From assembly GCA_019689515.1 (NCBI GenBank), contig JADGHI010000004.1, positions 1-27,915 on the forward strand: a stretch of 27,915 bases of DNA. The letters run 5' to 3'. Each line of letters opens with the position of its first letter. Positions within the stretch are counted from its first letter, which is position 1. Source of the DNA: Acetobacteraceae bacterium. GTDB lineage: Bacteria; Pseudomonadota; Alphaproteobacteria; Acetobacterales; Acetobacteraceae. This document shows, piece after piece, positions 8,605 to 17,266 of the stretch. Made by a program: the position numbers and the translations under genes. The notes beneath the pieces were generated by a model, which saw only the letters and a program-made list of their open reading frames with translations, was not told where the DNA came from and made no database searches.

Positions 8605-9246
8605 TCACCTACCCGGCTTCCGGATCCACTCCGCCCAGGTCGGGCGATCCAGGGCGAACAGGTCAGAGGTCCTGGCATACCAGCGCGCCCCATGCATGCT
8701 CCCAATCAGGTCCAGCGCGGGCGTGTCGATCGCGGGCGAATCGGCGCCGCCTATGACGCAAGCATCGGCGACATGCACCAGCAGGACGCGCACCAGCAGG
8801 ATCGCTTGGTCCGGGCCGGGCTCGATGGCTTGGTGCAACCGGCACTCGAAGGCGACCGGGCTGTCGGCAAGGCGGGGCGGCGCCACCCGCTCGGAGGGGC
8901 TGACCGCAAGCCCGGCCAGCGCCGCCTCGTCCACGCCGGGCGGGGCGTCGATGCAGGTGAGGTTCATCGCCTCGGCGAGCCGCCCGGCGACCATGTTCAC
9001 CACCAGCTCACCGGTCGCCAGCACGTTCAGGCCGGTGTCCTTCAGGCGGCCCTCCGGGTGCGGCAGCACGCCGATCGCCAGCAGCGGCGGGTCGATGGCA
9101 AGGGGGGCGAAGAAGCTGTAGGGCGCGGCGTTGAGCCGCCCTGCGGCGTCGAGGCTCGTGACCAGCGCGATCGGGCGCGGCACCACCGCCCCCGTCAGCA
9201 CCTCGAAGCGCGCCACGGGCGACATGCCCTCGAAGTCGAAGCGCAC
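8605..9246 (-). CDS. Flavin reductase-like FMN-binding split-barrel protein
   Basis: A 213-residue protein of the flavin reductase-like/DIM6-NTAB group, FMN-binding split-barrel proteins that reduce flavin or act as small oxidoreductases. The N-terminal block GAVVPRPIALVTSLDAAG, NAAPYSFFAPLAIDPPLL and the segment VLATGELVVNMVAGRLAEAM are characteristic. The open frame extends upstream, but GTG 9246 is chosen: GGGAGGGGAGG lies about six bases before it and homology starts there (VRFDFEGMSPVARFEVL). The LysR gene follows in the same direction, so both may be expressed together. The 5' flank is abruptly replaced by transposase debris within about 80 bases, which may have altered its promoter. 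Its substrate is unknown. Confidence 0.85.
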   Translation of the reverse strand: MRFDFEGMSPVARFEVLTGAVVPRPIALVTSLDAAGRLNAAPYSFFAPLAIDPPLLAIGVLPHPEGRLKDTGLNVLATGELVVNMVAGRLAEAMNLTCIDAPPGVDEAALAGLAVSPSERVAPPRLADSPVAFECRLHQAIEPGPDQAILLVRVLLVHVADACVIGGADSPAIDTPALDLIGSMHGARWYARTSDLFALDRPTWAEWIRKPGR

Positions 9247-9320
9247 GGCGGCCTCCCCTCCCGACGATCCCGGAGGCGACCGAAGACCGGCGCGGACCCC
9301 GGGCGCCCGGCGGCAGCATA

Positions 9321-9850
9321 GCCGCGCGGGCCTGCGCGACCCGAGCGATTTGACCGACGCCGAGTGGCGGCTGTCGGAGCCGTCCCTGCCGAGTAGTGCG
9401 CGGCGGCGTGGACACCGCCGGGCGTGGCCACCGCGGGAGATCATCGATGCGATCTTCGCCGTCCTCCGGGCGGGCTGCGCGTGGCGCCTGTTGCCCGACG
9501 GCTTCCCGCCGTGGCCGACCGTCTACCGCCGGTTCGCCCGGCTACGCGGCAGCACAATCTTGGAGAGCGTGAGCCACTACCTCGTCGCGCTCGACCGCGG
9601 GCGCGTCGGTCGAGGGGCGATCCCGACGGCGGCGGTGATCGATGCCCAGAGCGGGAGGACCACCGGGAGCGCGGCCCGCGCGGCTACGACGCGGGCAAGA
9701 CGGCGACGGGCCGCAAGCGGCACGCGATGGTGGACAACGACGGCTGGGGCGCTGCTCCTGCACGTCCACTCCGCCGCCGTGCAGGACCGTGACGGTGCGG
9801 CGGGGCCGGTGCTGCGTGGGTCGCACTCCACCTCGCGCTCCCACCTGTTG
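9321..9850 (+). pseudogene. Decayed IS5-like transposase
   Basis: The remnant shows the N-terminal signature PSDLTDAEWRLSEPSLP (from 9341), the DUF4096-type region IIDAIFAVLRAGCAWRLLP and the start of the DDE domain AVIDAQSG. Reading shifts to another frame between 9661 and 9673, where GPRGYDAGKTATGRKRHAMV continues the homology. It shifts back near 9743-9749, where LLLHVHSAAVQDRDGAA follows. Homology fades by about 9850 and the C-terminal part is missing. There is no convincing start codon. At least two indels and truncation make it non-functional. No terminal inverted repeats or target duplication could be identified. Confidence 0.85.
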
Positions 9851-10142
9851 AAGGGCTCACGCCGCCTCGGCAACGAGCATGTACCGCGCCGCGCGGCAAC
9901 CCTACGCGCAACTTCGTGGGTCCTGCCGGCCAGGGCAGAGGATCGTGCTGGTGCGGTCGGCGGCGAGCCCGAGACCGGACAGGAGCAGACCGGCGCTGCA
10001 AATGGTGTCATTGCTCCCGCACCGGGAGCCGCACCGCGGGCGTCGAGCGAGGGACATCACCGCCTCGGGGCCGCGAGAGGCGCCCGATTGACCGCCCAAG
10101 TCCGCGGCGCGGTCGGCACGCCGTGAAAAGCAGGCAGTCGGC
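9851..10142. other. Degraded spacer after the transposase remnant
   Basis: No gene is supported. The stretch is GC-rich, lies between the end of recognisable transposase homology and the convergent pqiC stop, and probably holds unrecognisable remains of the same insertion sequence. Confidence 0.4.
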
Positions 10143-10748
10143 TCAGCCGGACGTCAGCCGCGCCGCAATGGCGTCGGCGAGCCGGCCGACCGCCGTGCTC
10201 GCCGTGGCCACGAAGGCCCGGGTGTCGTTGCCGGCGACCGGCACCGTCACGCTCTCGGTCCATGCGCCGGCGCGCCGGCGCGGGTCGCGAAAGCTCGTCG
10301 CCGCCTGCGCCGTCAGGGTCAGTGCCGCCGGCGCCGTCATGCCCAGCCGCTGCACATTGACCTCGACCGTCGCATCGGCCGGCGCCGAGATCGCGCCGAC
10401 GCTGGAGTGGACGCTCGTGCCCGGCAGGCGCTGGGCCAGGTTCTCCACCAGGACACGGGTCAGCATCCCGTCCAGCGGTTCGCCCCACCAGTCGTTGTCG
10501 GAGACGTTGAGGCGGTACTCCTCGGCCGAGCGCACGATCGGCAGCCGGTCGAGATACTGTGCCAGCGAAACCTCGCGCACCACCACCGAGCGCGGACCGC
10601 CGCGGGCACGGCGCGGCTCGCCCGGCGACGGCAGGATCGTGTAGAGCACCGGATCGGGCGACCGGCACGCGGCGGAGGAGGCGGCGGTCGCAAGCAGCGC
10701 CAGGGCGCCGAGCACGCCGGCGCGGCGGCGGCCGAGCGGGGCGGACAT
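10143..10748 (-). CDS. pqiC: PqiC-like ABC-type transport auxiliary lipoprotein
   Basis: An outer-membrane-anchored lipoprotein of the PqiC (DUF330/ABC_trans_aux) family, which works with PqiA and PqiB in MCE-type lipid transport between inner and outer membrane. A signal peptide with a lipobox-like ending (ATAASSAAC) precedes SPDPVLYTILPSPG, the family's typical first strand. VVREVSLAQYLDRLPIVRS and SDNDWWGEPLDGMLTRVL follow. ATG 10748 is chosen over the in-frame TTG 10751 because it overlaps the pqiB stop in a TGATG junction, with GGGGAGGAA upstream. About 201 residues, normal size. Its place as the last gene of pqiABC makes the assignment secure. Confidence 0.88.
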   Translation of the reverse strand: MSAPLGRRRAGVLGALALLATAASSAACRSPDPVLYTILPSPGEPRRARGGPRSVVVREVSLAQYLDRLPIVRSAEEYRLNVSDNDWWGEPLDGMLTRVLVENLAQRLPGTSVHSSVGAISAPADATVEVNVQRLGMTAPAALTLTAQAATSFRDPRRRAGAWTESVTVPVAGNDTRAFVATASTAVGRLADAIAARLTSG

Positions 10749-12466
10749 CAAGGGTTCCTCCCCGTGGCGGCCCGGCCGCGGATCAGTGCCTCCGGGTTCC
10801 GGTTCAGCGTGTCGGCCAGGCCGCGCAGCGACCGCGCCGCGCCGTTCAGCTGCTCGAGCAGCCGCGCGAGGTCGCGGCGAAACTGCGAATCGTCGCCGTA
10901 GCCGCGATTGACCGAGCCGAGCAACCGGTTCGCCTGGGCGACCGTGTTCTGCAGGTTGTTCACCAGGGGCGCCAGGTCACGCAACGCCGGCGTCGCCGCC
11001 CCGTCGAGCTGCCTCATCACGTCCTGCGCGCTGGCCAGCGCCGCCTGCAGCGAGTCCAGCGCCGCCTTCAGCTCCGGCCCGCGCACCAGCGTCTCGACGC
11101 CGGCCAGCGTGCCGCTCAGGCTGTCGCCGATCTGCTGGAACGGCATGCGCTCGACCTTCGCGAGCACCTGGTTCACCGAATCCATGATGGCCGCGAACTG
11201 GCCGGGCACGGAGGGCAGGACGATGACGCCGTCCGCGACCGCGATCTCGGCCGGCTCCGCGTTCGGCACGATGTCGAGCGAGATCTGCTGCTGCCCGGTC
11301 AGCAGGTTGGCACTGGCGAGCCGCGCCCGGAGCCCCTGCCGCACCAGGAGGCGGGCGTTCTCGAGCGGCCCGCGCGACGCGGCGAGGCCCGAGCCCGCGA
11401 TCCGCTCCGGCTCGATCTCATAACGGACAGGCACCCGCAGGCGGTCGGCCGCCGGGTCGTATTCCAGGTCGAACCCCAGCACCTCGCCGATGCGCACGCC
11501 CTGGAAGGTCACCGGCGCGCCAGGGGCGAGGCCGCTCACCGAATCCGTGAAGTACGACAGCGCCGGCACCCGCCGCCTGACCGCCGCGTTGCCCGCCGCC
11601 TCGCGGCTCGCGTAGAGCGGCAGCACCCGGTCGTGCGGGATCTCGGGCGCGTCGCGCACGGCCTCCGACGTCTCGAAGGCGATGCCGCCGAGCAGCAGCG
11701 CGCGTACGGATTCGAGCTGGAGCTGAACGCCCTCCGCCCCGAGCCTGAGCGACACGCCCGAGGCGTTCCAGAAGCGCGACCCCTCGCGGACGTACCGGTC
11801 GTAGGGCGCGCGGATGAAGGCGTGGATGGTCACGCTCTCGGCCATGTCGGCAATGTCCCAGCCGAGCACCTCGCCGACGTCGAGATCGCGGAAGAAGACC
11901 GGCGCCCCGAGGCTTATCGAGCCCAGCCGGTCGGCCTTCAGCAGGAAGGTGCGGCCCGGCTCCGCAGTCTCCAGCACCGGGGGATCCTGGAGGCCGGTGA
12001 AGTGCCGCTCCGGCGGTCCGCCGTTCGCCGCCGCCGGCGAAAGCTGGATGTAGGAGCCCGAAACCAGGGTCCCGAGGCCGGAGACGCTGCCGGCGAACAG
12101 CCGCGGCCTCACCACCCAGAAGCGCGCCTCGCGGGTCAGCAGCGGCGCGGCCTCGCGGTTCATCCGCACCGTCACCACCACGTGCTCATGATCCTCGGCG
12201 AGGGCGATCGTCTCGACCCTGCCTATGATGACGTCGCGGAGCTTCACCTGCGACTGGCCGGCCGTCAGGCCCCCGGCGTCGCGGAAGGTGATCGTGATGG
12301 TCGGCCCGCGCTGCGCGAAATTGTGCCAGACAAGATAGCCCGCGATCAGCACGGTCACGATCGGGATCGCCCAGATGGGCGAGAGGCGCCGCCAGCGGCG
12401 GCGGCCGCCGCCCTCGCCCTCGACCTTGGAGTGCACGACCGCCTCGGGATGCGGAAGGTCCATCAT
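10748..12466 (-). CDS. pqiB: PqiB-like MCE-domain protein
   Basis: A periplasm-spanning MCE protein of about 572 residues. After a cytoplasmic arginine-rich N-terminus there is one membrane segment (IWAIPIVTVLIAGYLVW, about residues 28-44). Three MCE domains follow, recognisable by ITITFRDAGGLTAGQSQV, FLLKADRLGSISLGAPVFF and LSYFTDSVSGLAPGAPVTFQ. The long C-terminal region (about 400-560) is helical and heptad-like, consistent with the tunnel needle of PqiB-type hexamers that carries lipids across the periplasm. Start 12466 gives a four-base ATGA overlap with pqiA and a good spacing from AGGA; ATG 12463 is equally in frame. Translational coupling with pqiA and pqiC is evident from the overlaps. 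Confidence 0.93.
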   Translation of the reverse strand: MMDLPHPEAVVHSKVEGEGGGRRRWRRLSPIWAIPIVTVLIAGYLVWHNFAQRGPTITITFRDAGGLTAGQSQVKLRDVIIGRVETIALAEDHEHVVVTVRMNREAAPLLTREARFWVVRPRLFAGSVSGLGTLVSGSYIQLSPAAANGGPPERHFTGLQDPPVLETAEPGRTFLLKADRLGSISLGAPVFFRDLDVGEVLGWDIADMAESVTIHAFIRAPYDRYVREGSRFWNASGVSLRLGAEGVQLQLESVRALLLGGIAFETSEAVRDAPEIPHDRVLPLYASREAAGNAAVRRRVPALSYFTDSVSGLAPGAPVTFQGVRIGEVLGFDLEYDPAADRLRVPVRYEIEPERIAGSGLAASRGPLENARLLVRQGLRARLASANLLTGQQQISLDIVPNAEPAEIAVADGVIVLPSVPGQFAAIMDSVNQVLAKVERMPFQQIGDSLSGTLAGVETLVRGPELKAALDSLQAALASAQDVMRQLDGAATPALRDLAPLVNNLQNTVAQANRLLGSVNRGYGDDSQFRRDLARLLEQLNGAARSLRGLADTLNRNPEALIRGRAATGRNP

Positions 12467-13821
12467 CTCGCCGTCCTCATCCCCCCATGCGTTGCCGCCG
12501 CGGCGGGACCGTTCCGCCCGGCCGCATCCCACATCAGCCGTGGATCGAAGCTCTCGGCCGCGAGCATGGTCAGGATCACGACGGCGCAGAACGCCACCGC
12601 ACCGACTCCCGGCTCGATGCTGACCACCGAGCCGAACTGCACCAGCGCGACCAGGATGGTCTCCATGAAGATGTCGATCATGGACCACCGGCCGATCGCG
12701 TTGACCACGAAGTAGAGCCGGGTGCGGTCGCGCAGCCGCGCCTCCCAGCCGAGCCGGTAGGAGACGAGGAGGACCGCGAGCCCGATCACCTTCAGCAGCG
12801 GCACCGCCACGCTGGCGAAGAACACCAGCGCGGCGAGCGGATACAGGCCGCTGTCGAGCAGCTCGACGACGCCGCCGAGGATGGTGCTGGGCGCGCCGGA
12901 GCCGAACTGGATGAACTGGAGCACCGGGTAGGTGTTCGCCGGGATGTAGAGGATGGCGGCGGCGATGAGCAGCGCCCAGGCGCGCCCAACACCGTTTGGC
13001 TTGCGTGGATGCAGCGCGCCGCCGCAGCGCGGGCAGCGGTCGTCATGGCCGTGCGGCAGACTGACCAGCCCGCAGGTATGGCAGCCGACGGCACCCGCGC
13101 CCGGCGCGGCGAGCGCGACGGCAGCGTGGTCGAGCGTGGCATCCGGGACGCCGCGCCGCTCCATCTCCTCCCAGACCGCCTGGGGATCGAGCACCGCTTG
13201 CGCCGCGATCATGGTGAGCATCAGCAGGCCGAGCGCGTAGAGCGCGACGCCGATCTCGATGTGCGCCAGGTCGATGAGCTTGGTGTAGGCGACGAGGACG
13301 CCGAGCAGGAACACCTCGATCATGGACCATGGCCGGAGGCGCTCGACCATGGCGAAGACACGCCGGACATGGCGCGGCGGCCGCCGCAGCCGTAGCCCGA
13401 TCAGGACGTAGGCCATCGCCAGCAGCTTCAGCACCGGCGCCGCGACGGTGGTGAACAGCACGACGACGGAGAGTTCCCAGAGCCCGCTGCGGCCCATCCC
13501 CTGGGGGCCGGAGAAGAGGTTGGCGCTGCGCACCATGCCGGCGGTGCTGACCGCCATCAGCGGCATCAGGCAGGCGATGCCGAGCAGCGACAGCGCTGCG
13601 AGATTGAGGGCAAGGGCGCGGCCGAGCGGGTCCTGGAGCGCGCGGCGGAGCAGCCCGTCGCAGCGCAGGCACCGCGCTGACGTGCCCGGCAGCAGGGGCG
13701 GCACGATCTGGAACTGGCCGCAATTCGGGCACTCGCACAGGCGCATCGGCGTGCGCCAGGGCTCGCCGGCCTCGACCTTGCGGTCGGCGACGAAGCAATC
13801 GGCGGTGGCGGACGTCACCAT
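12463..13821 (-). CDS. pqiA: PqiA-like inner-membrane protein with two zinc-ribbon/PqiA modules
   Basis: An integral inner-membrane protein of 452 residues with the duplicated PqiA layout. The first zinc ribbon has cysteines C31/C34 and C51/C54 (CECPNCG, RCLRCDG). A first block of four hydrophobic segments follows, including the RPWSMIEVFLLGVLVAYTKL motif. The second zinc ribbon lies near residues 245-270 (GCHTCG, RCPRCGG), then a second four-helix block with IGRWSMIDIFMETILVALVQ. PqiA proteins supply the membrane platform for PqiB-dependent lipid movement and are often stress-induced. The start at ATG 13821 has only a weak ribosome binding site; ATG 13746, just before the first ribbon, is possible. 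First gene of the pqiABC operon. Confidence 0.92.
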   Translation of the reverse strand: MVTSATADCFVADRKVEAGEPWRTPMRLCECPNCGQFQIVPPLLPGTSARCLRCDGLLRRALQDPLGRALALNLAALSLLGIACLMPLMAVSTAGMVRSANLFSGPQGMGRSGLWELSVVVLFTTVAAPVLKLLAMAYVLIGLRLRRPPRHVRRVFAMVERLRPWSMIEVFLLGVLVAYTKLIDLAHIEIGVALYALGLLMLTMIAAQAVLDPQAVWEEMERRGVPDATLDHAAVALAAPGAGAVGCHTCGLVSLPHGHDDRCPRCGGALHPRKPNGVGRAWALLIAAAILYIPANTYPVLQFIQFGSGAPSTILGGVVELLDSGLYPLAALVFFASVAVPLLKVIGLAVLLVSYRLGWEARLRDRTRLYFVVNAIGRWSMIDIFMETILVALVQFGSVVSIEPGVGAVAFCAVVILTMLAAESFDPRLMWDAAGRNGPAAAATHGGMRTAR

Positions 13822-14282
13822 CCGGGCATCCCGCCTGCAGGAGATGCCTGCGATGCCATCAGGGTGAAATGGGCACGCCCGGCCTCGTCCATAGCCCGCG
13901 ACCGTTGTCGAAAAACGGCAATTCCAACCACCGTGATGCGCTGCACGCCTGCGCCCGGAACCTTCGCCGGTGCGCAGCCGAATGGAACGGGCCCCGAATG
14001 CGACGCGTGATCATTCCGATCAGCTCCGATCGGCATCGGCGAGGCTGGCACGGCCAGGCGGGCCGCCGCGGTGCGGAAGGGCGGCGTTGAAGAGACGGCA
14101 ACGCACACCCTGTGCCACCTGAGCGCGTCCCGCGTCGCCCGCATGGACCGAAGTCAAGCCGCGCCACGCGTCAGCGACGGCGCGTTCGCGGCGCGCCGTG
14201 CTGGTTGGGCCTCGCGGCGGGATCGCGCCGATCGGGATCGGACAGCCGCCGTGCCCGGGGCGCCCTGCCGGGCGCCGCAGGC
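13822..14282. other. Intergenic region upstream of pqiA
   Basis: About 460 bases with no supported gene. It must hold the pqiABC promoter (minus strand), perhaps near the less GC-rich stretch at 13905-13930, but no clear -35/-10 pair was fixed. A seven-pair hairpin with arms GGCGCCC and GGGCGCC (14259-14276) sits six bases beyond the stop of the first OmpA gene. It may help end that transcript, though no T tract follows. Confidence 0.45.
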
Positions 14283-14615
14283 TCAGCGCAGGACGATCTC
14301 GACGCGGCGGTTCTGCGGCTCGCGCACCCCGTCCGCGGTCGGCACCAGCGGCCGCGTCTCGCCGTAGGCGCTGACCACGATCTCGTTCCGCGGCACCCCG
14401 TTGCGCACCAGCTCGGCCGCCACGTTGTCGGCGCGCCGCTGCGACAGGCGCTGGTTGTACTGCGCCGAGCCCGAGCGGTCGGCGTGCCCCGCCACCTCGA
14501 TCCGCGTCGTCTGCACCCGCCGGCTCGCCTGCGCCGCGTCGGCGATGATCTGCCGCGCGCGGTCGGTGAGGTCGGCGCGGTCCCAGTCGAAGAACACCAG
14601 ATAGGTGCGCGCCAC
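14260..14615. repeat. 356-bp direct repeat, copy 1 (OmpA C-terminal domain)
   Basis: Base-by-base comparison with 17244-17599 gives one mismatch (position 14601 versus 17585). The block covers the entire C-terminal OmpA domain, the stop codon and about 23 bases of 3' flank with its hairpin. It ends abruptly where the linker region begins. Both copies have the same orientation and are 2,984 bases apart. Confidence 0.95.
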
Positions 14616-15452
14616 TTCCTGCGGCGGCGCCGCCGGCGCGACCGGCACGGGCGCGGGCGGGCGCGGCTGGTAGAAGGCGTAGCGGACGCCGATGAGCACG
14701 GCGTGGTTGAAGTTCGACGGCTCGATGTTGCCGACCGAGACGAAGTTCCCGCCGGTCCCCGCCGTCCGCACGCGCGCATTGAGCGACGGCTCCAGCGTGC
14801 CGAGGAAGCGGTACTCGGCGGTCAGCGTCAGGCCCGGAACCCCGAGCGGAGCGAAGGGGAAGGCCGCGCCGACGATCGCCTGGTAGGCGAAGGCGCCGTC
14901 GGTGTCGTCGACCTGGAACTCGGCGGTGCCCGGCGCGGCGGGGAACCGGCCGCGGACGCGGCTGTAGTCGTGCCAGACATAGCCGACACCGGCGCCGATA
15001 TAGGGCTGGATCCAGCTCTGCCCCGCCAGGCCGAGATAGGCCGGGTCGAAGTCGTACAGCAGGTTCGCCATCACGCCGTAGCTGCGGGCATAGCCGCCGC
15101 TGCGCAGCAGGCGCTGATTGAAGGCCGTGACCTCGTCCACCGGGTTCCAGCGGAAATTGCCCTCGACCTCAGCGCGCAACCCGTTGCCGAAGCCCCAGCC
15201 GAGGCTCACCACGCCGGCGAAGCCGGTCAGGAAGCTGGCCTTGAAATCGCTGCCGCCAAGGCCCGGCGCGATGGTCGAGCTGGTGGAGTCCCTCGTGGAC
15301 TGCAGCCAGTTCACGCCCGCGCCGCCGGCGACGTAGAGGCCGGTAACCGGCTGTGCCTCGGCGCGGGACGGCGCACCGAGGAGCGCGCCGCCGGCAGCGA
15401 GCGGCAGCGCGAGCGCCGCAGTGCTGGCAAGGAGAGCCTTGCGGAGTTTCAT
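14283..15452 (-). CDS. OmpA-family outer-membrane protein, paralogue 1
   Basis: A 389-residue exported protein. It has a signal peptide (about 1-33, ending APSRAEA) and an N-terminal eight-strand-type barrel starting QPVTGLYVAGGAGVNWLQS. Family repeats include SLGWGFGNGLRAEVEGNFRW and YIGAGVGYVWHDYSR. A Pro/Ala linker (RPPAPVPVAPAAPP) leads to the C-terminal OmpA domain from YLVFFDWDRADLTDRA. The domain's GHADRSGSAQYNQRLSQRRA contains the Asp and Arg that bind diaminopimelate in peptidoglycan. It therefore probably tethers the outer membrane to the wall. GAGGGA precedes ATG 15452. Its C-terminal domain is nearly identical in DNA to paralogue 3, while the barrel is clearly different. First in genome order but last of three tandem paralogues in the direction of transcription. 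Confidence 0.9.
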   Translation of the reverse strand: MKLRKALLASTAALALPLAAGGALLGAPSRAEAQPVTGLYVAGGAGVNWLQSTRDSTSSTIAPGLGGSDFKASFLTGFAGVVSLGWGFGNGLRAEVEGNFRWNPVDEVTAFNQRLLRSGGYARSYGVMANLLYDFDPAYLGLAGQSWIQPYIGAGVGYVWHDYSRVRGRFPAAPGTAEFQVDDTDGAFAYQAIVGAAFPFAPLGVPGLTLTAEYRFLGTLEPSLNARVRTAGTGGNFVSVGNIEPSNFNHAVLIGVRYAFYQPRPPAPVPVAPAAPPQEVARTYLVFFDWDRADLTDRARQIIADAAQASRRVQTTRIEVAGHADRSGSAQYNQRLSQRRADNVAAELVRNGVPRNEIVVSAYGETRPLVPTADGVREPQNRRVEIVLR

Positions 15453-15628
15453 GCGGTGTGTCCCTCAGACCTCAAGTTTCGTTGCCTTGGCCGCCGCGAG
15501 GGGTCCCGAGGCGCTTCGGGTCCGCGACGGTTGCGGCCGCAACGCGGCAGGACACGATGCGGCGCAGCACGCGCCTACGTTCCCCGCGGCGAGTTGCATC
15601 CAAGCCACGGTTCGGTCCGAGAAGAGTT

Positions 15629-15647
15629 TCACCTCATGGAGAGGTGA
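15629..15647. other. Inverted repeat upstream of OmpA paralogue 1
   Basis: Perfect seven-base arms TCACCTC and GAGGTGA around ATGGA, about 180 bases upstream of the paralogue 1 start and just downstream (minus strand) of a terminator. It could be an operator dyad or a leader hairpin. Function is unproven. Confidence 0.35.
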
Positions 15648-15683
15648 TCATCCCTTGAACACTTTCCGGCTACCGCAAAATGA

Positions 15684-15705
15684 AGGGGCGCCTTTCGGCG
15701 CCCCT
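15684..15705 (-). terminator. Rho-independent-type terminator of OmpA paralogue 2
   Basis: Nine-base perfect arms AGGGGCGCC and GGCGCCCCT around a four-base loop. Read on the minus strand the stem is followed by TTCATTTTG, a short T-rich run. It lies about 90 bases past the stop of paralogue 2 and should separate it from paralogue 1. Confidence 0.75.
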
Positions 15706-15794
15706 CCACAACGAATGCGGGAGATCGTCGGGCCGCCCCGCGACCGGCCGGCCAGTAGGCCGACCGGGCGACGGATGGCCCCCGTCCTGGCCGG

Positions 15795-16910
15795 TTAGTG
15801 CAGGACGATCTCGACGCGGCGGTTCTGCGGCTCGCGCACCCCGTCCGCCGTCGGCACCAGCGGCCGCGTCTCGCCGTAGGCGGTGACCACGATCGCCTCG
15901 CGCGGCACCCCGTTGCGCACCAGTTCGGCCGCCACGTTGTCGGCGCGCCGCTGCGACAGGCGCTGGTTGTACTGCGCCGAGCCCGAGCGGTCCGCGTGGC
16001 CCGCCACGTCGATCCGCGTCGTCTGCTGCGACCGCGACGCCTGCGCCGCCTCCGCCACGATCTGCCGCGCCCGCGCCGTCAGGTCCGCGCGGTCCCAGTC
16101 GAAGAACACGAGGAACGTCCGCGCCTGCACCGCAGGCGGCTGCGGCTGCGGCTGCGGAGCCGGCGGGCGCGGCGCGTTGAAGGCGTAGCGCACGCCGAGC
16201 ATGATCGAGTGGTTGAAGTTGTCGGTCTCGACCTTGCCGGAAGCCACGACGGGGGCGCCGGGCAGCGCGAGGTTACGCACGCGCCCGGTGTGCTCGGGCG
16301 AGAGCGTGCCCATGAAACGGTATTCCGCCGTCACCGCCAGGCCAGGCACCGGCAGGTTGAAGGCGAGGCCGGCGATCGCCTGATAGGCGAAGCGGTTGTC
16401 CCAGTCGTCCGACTCGAAGCGCAGCCCGAAGACGTTGCTGGTGGCGCGCAGCTTGTGGTTATCGATCCACGCCCAGCCGACGCCGGCGCCGACATAGGGC
16501 GTGACCGGCGAGTTGAGGAAGGCGAAGTCGTAGAGGACGTTCGCCATCACGCTCACGGTGCGCTGGCTGCCGCGGTACTGCACGAGCGCGCCGGAGAAGG
16601 GCGCGGCGAGCCCGGGCGCGATGCCGGCCTTGTCGAGGTGGTTCCAGCGATAGCCACCCTCGATCTCGGCGCGGAGGCCGTTGCCGAAGCCCCAGCCGAG
16701 GCTCAGCACGCCGGCCACGCCGGCCTGCCAGTCGGCCGTGCCGACGGTGCCGATACCGGTGTCCACATCGGTGCTTTGCCGAAGATTCGCACCCACGCCG
16801 CCCGCGATGTACAGGCCCGTAACAGGCTGCGCCTGCGCCGGGACGGTTGCCGCCGCGAGCGGCAGCGCCGCTCCGATGGTCGCGGTGAGAAGCGCCTTCC
16901 TCAGGCTCAT
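15795..16910 (-). CDS. OmpA-family outer-membrane protein, paralogue 2
   Basis: A 371-residue protein with the same layout as its neighbours: signal peptide about 1-27 (ending VPAQAQ), a barrel from PVTGLYIAGGVGANLRQS with SLGWGFGNGLRAEIEGGYRW, a proline/glutamine linker (APQPQPQPPAV), and an OmpA domain with GHADRSGSAQYNQRLSQRRA. The C-terminal domain differs from paralogues 1 and 3 at many silent and some coding positions (for example PREAIVVTAYGE against PRNEIVVSAYGE). It has therefore not taken part in the recent homogenisation. AGGAGGGA lies before ATG 16910. Its own terminator follows at 15684-15705, and 356 bases separate it from paralogue 3 upstream, so it may have its own promoter. 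Confidence 0.9.
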   Translation of the reverse strand: MSLRKALLTATIGAALPLAAATVPAQAQPVTGLYIAGGVGANLRQSTDVDTGIGTVGTADWQAGVAGVLSLGWGFGNGLRAEIEGGYRWNHLDKAGIAPGLAAPFSGALVQYRGSQRTVSVMANVLYDFAFLNSPVTPYVGAGVGWAWIDNHKLRATSNVFGLRFESDDWDNRFAYQAIAGLAFNLPVPGLAVTAEYRFMGTLSPEHTGRVRNLALPGAPVVASGKVETDNFNHSIMLGVRYAFNAPRPPAPQPQPQPPAVQARTFLVFFDWDRADLTARARQIVAEAAQASRSQQTTRIDVAGHADRSGSAQYNQRLSQRRADNVAAELVRNGVPREAIVVTAYGETRPLVPTADGVREPQNRRVEIVLH

Positions 16911-17266
16911 CCTGTCCCTCCTCGTCCTGCGGGGCTGCGCCAGCCGGACTGGCGTCGCCGCACCATTGCCGAACTTACGCAGGAAAGATTATTGCACAAT
17001 ACCAAAGAGGGGCTTCAGGGCCTGCTGCCCAAGGACATGCGTTCGACAGTTGCAAAGCGTGGCGGCCGTGCATCGCTCCGTCAGGCGCGGATCGGCCAGG
17101 GTGCACAAATTTTTTTGAATTCCAGCGTATTGAATATGTTCGTCCAGGCCACGCGCCGCGAATCTCGGGCGGGCAGACTGCCGCCGATACGGCATGCGGG
17201 CCGGCCAGGCCGACCCGCACACCCGTGGACATCGCAGCATGGCGCGCCCTGCCGGGCGCCGCAGGC
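16911..17266. other. Intergenic region between OmpA paralogues 2 and 3
   Basis: No gene. The minus-strand promoter of paralogue 2 should lie here. A distinctly AT-rich stretch with a run of T at about 17105-17145, and another around 16985-17005 (minus strand GTGCAATAATC), are candidates. A ten-pair hairpin with one wobble on the minus strand (arms 17195-17204 and 17210-17219) lies about 50 bases past the paralogue 3 stop and could end its transcript. Confidence 0.4.

Noticed and set aside
10559..12715. A 718-codon plus-strand open frame
   Set aside because: It is the complement of pqiB/pqiC, which carry clear MCE and lipoprotein features; the composition is Arg/His/Ala-rich without structure.
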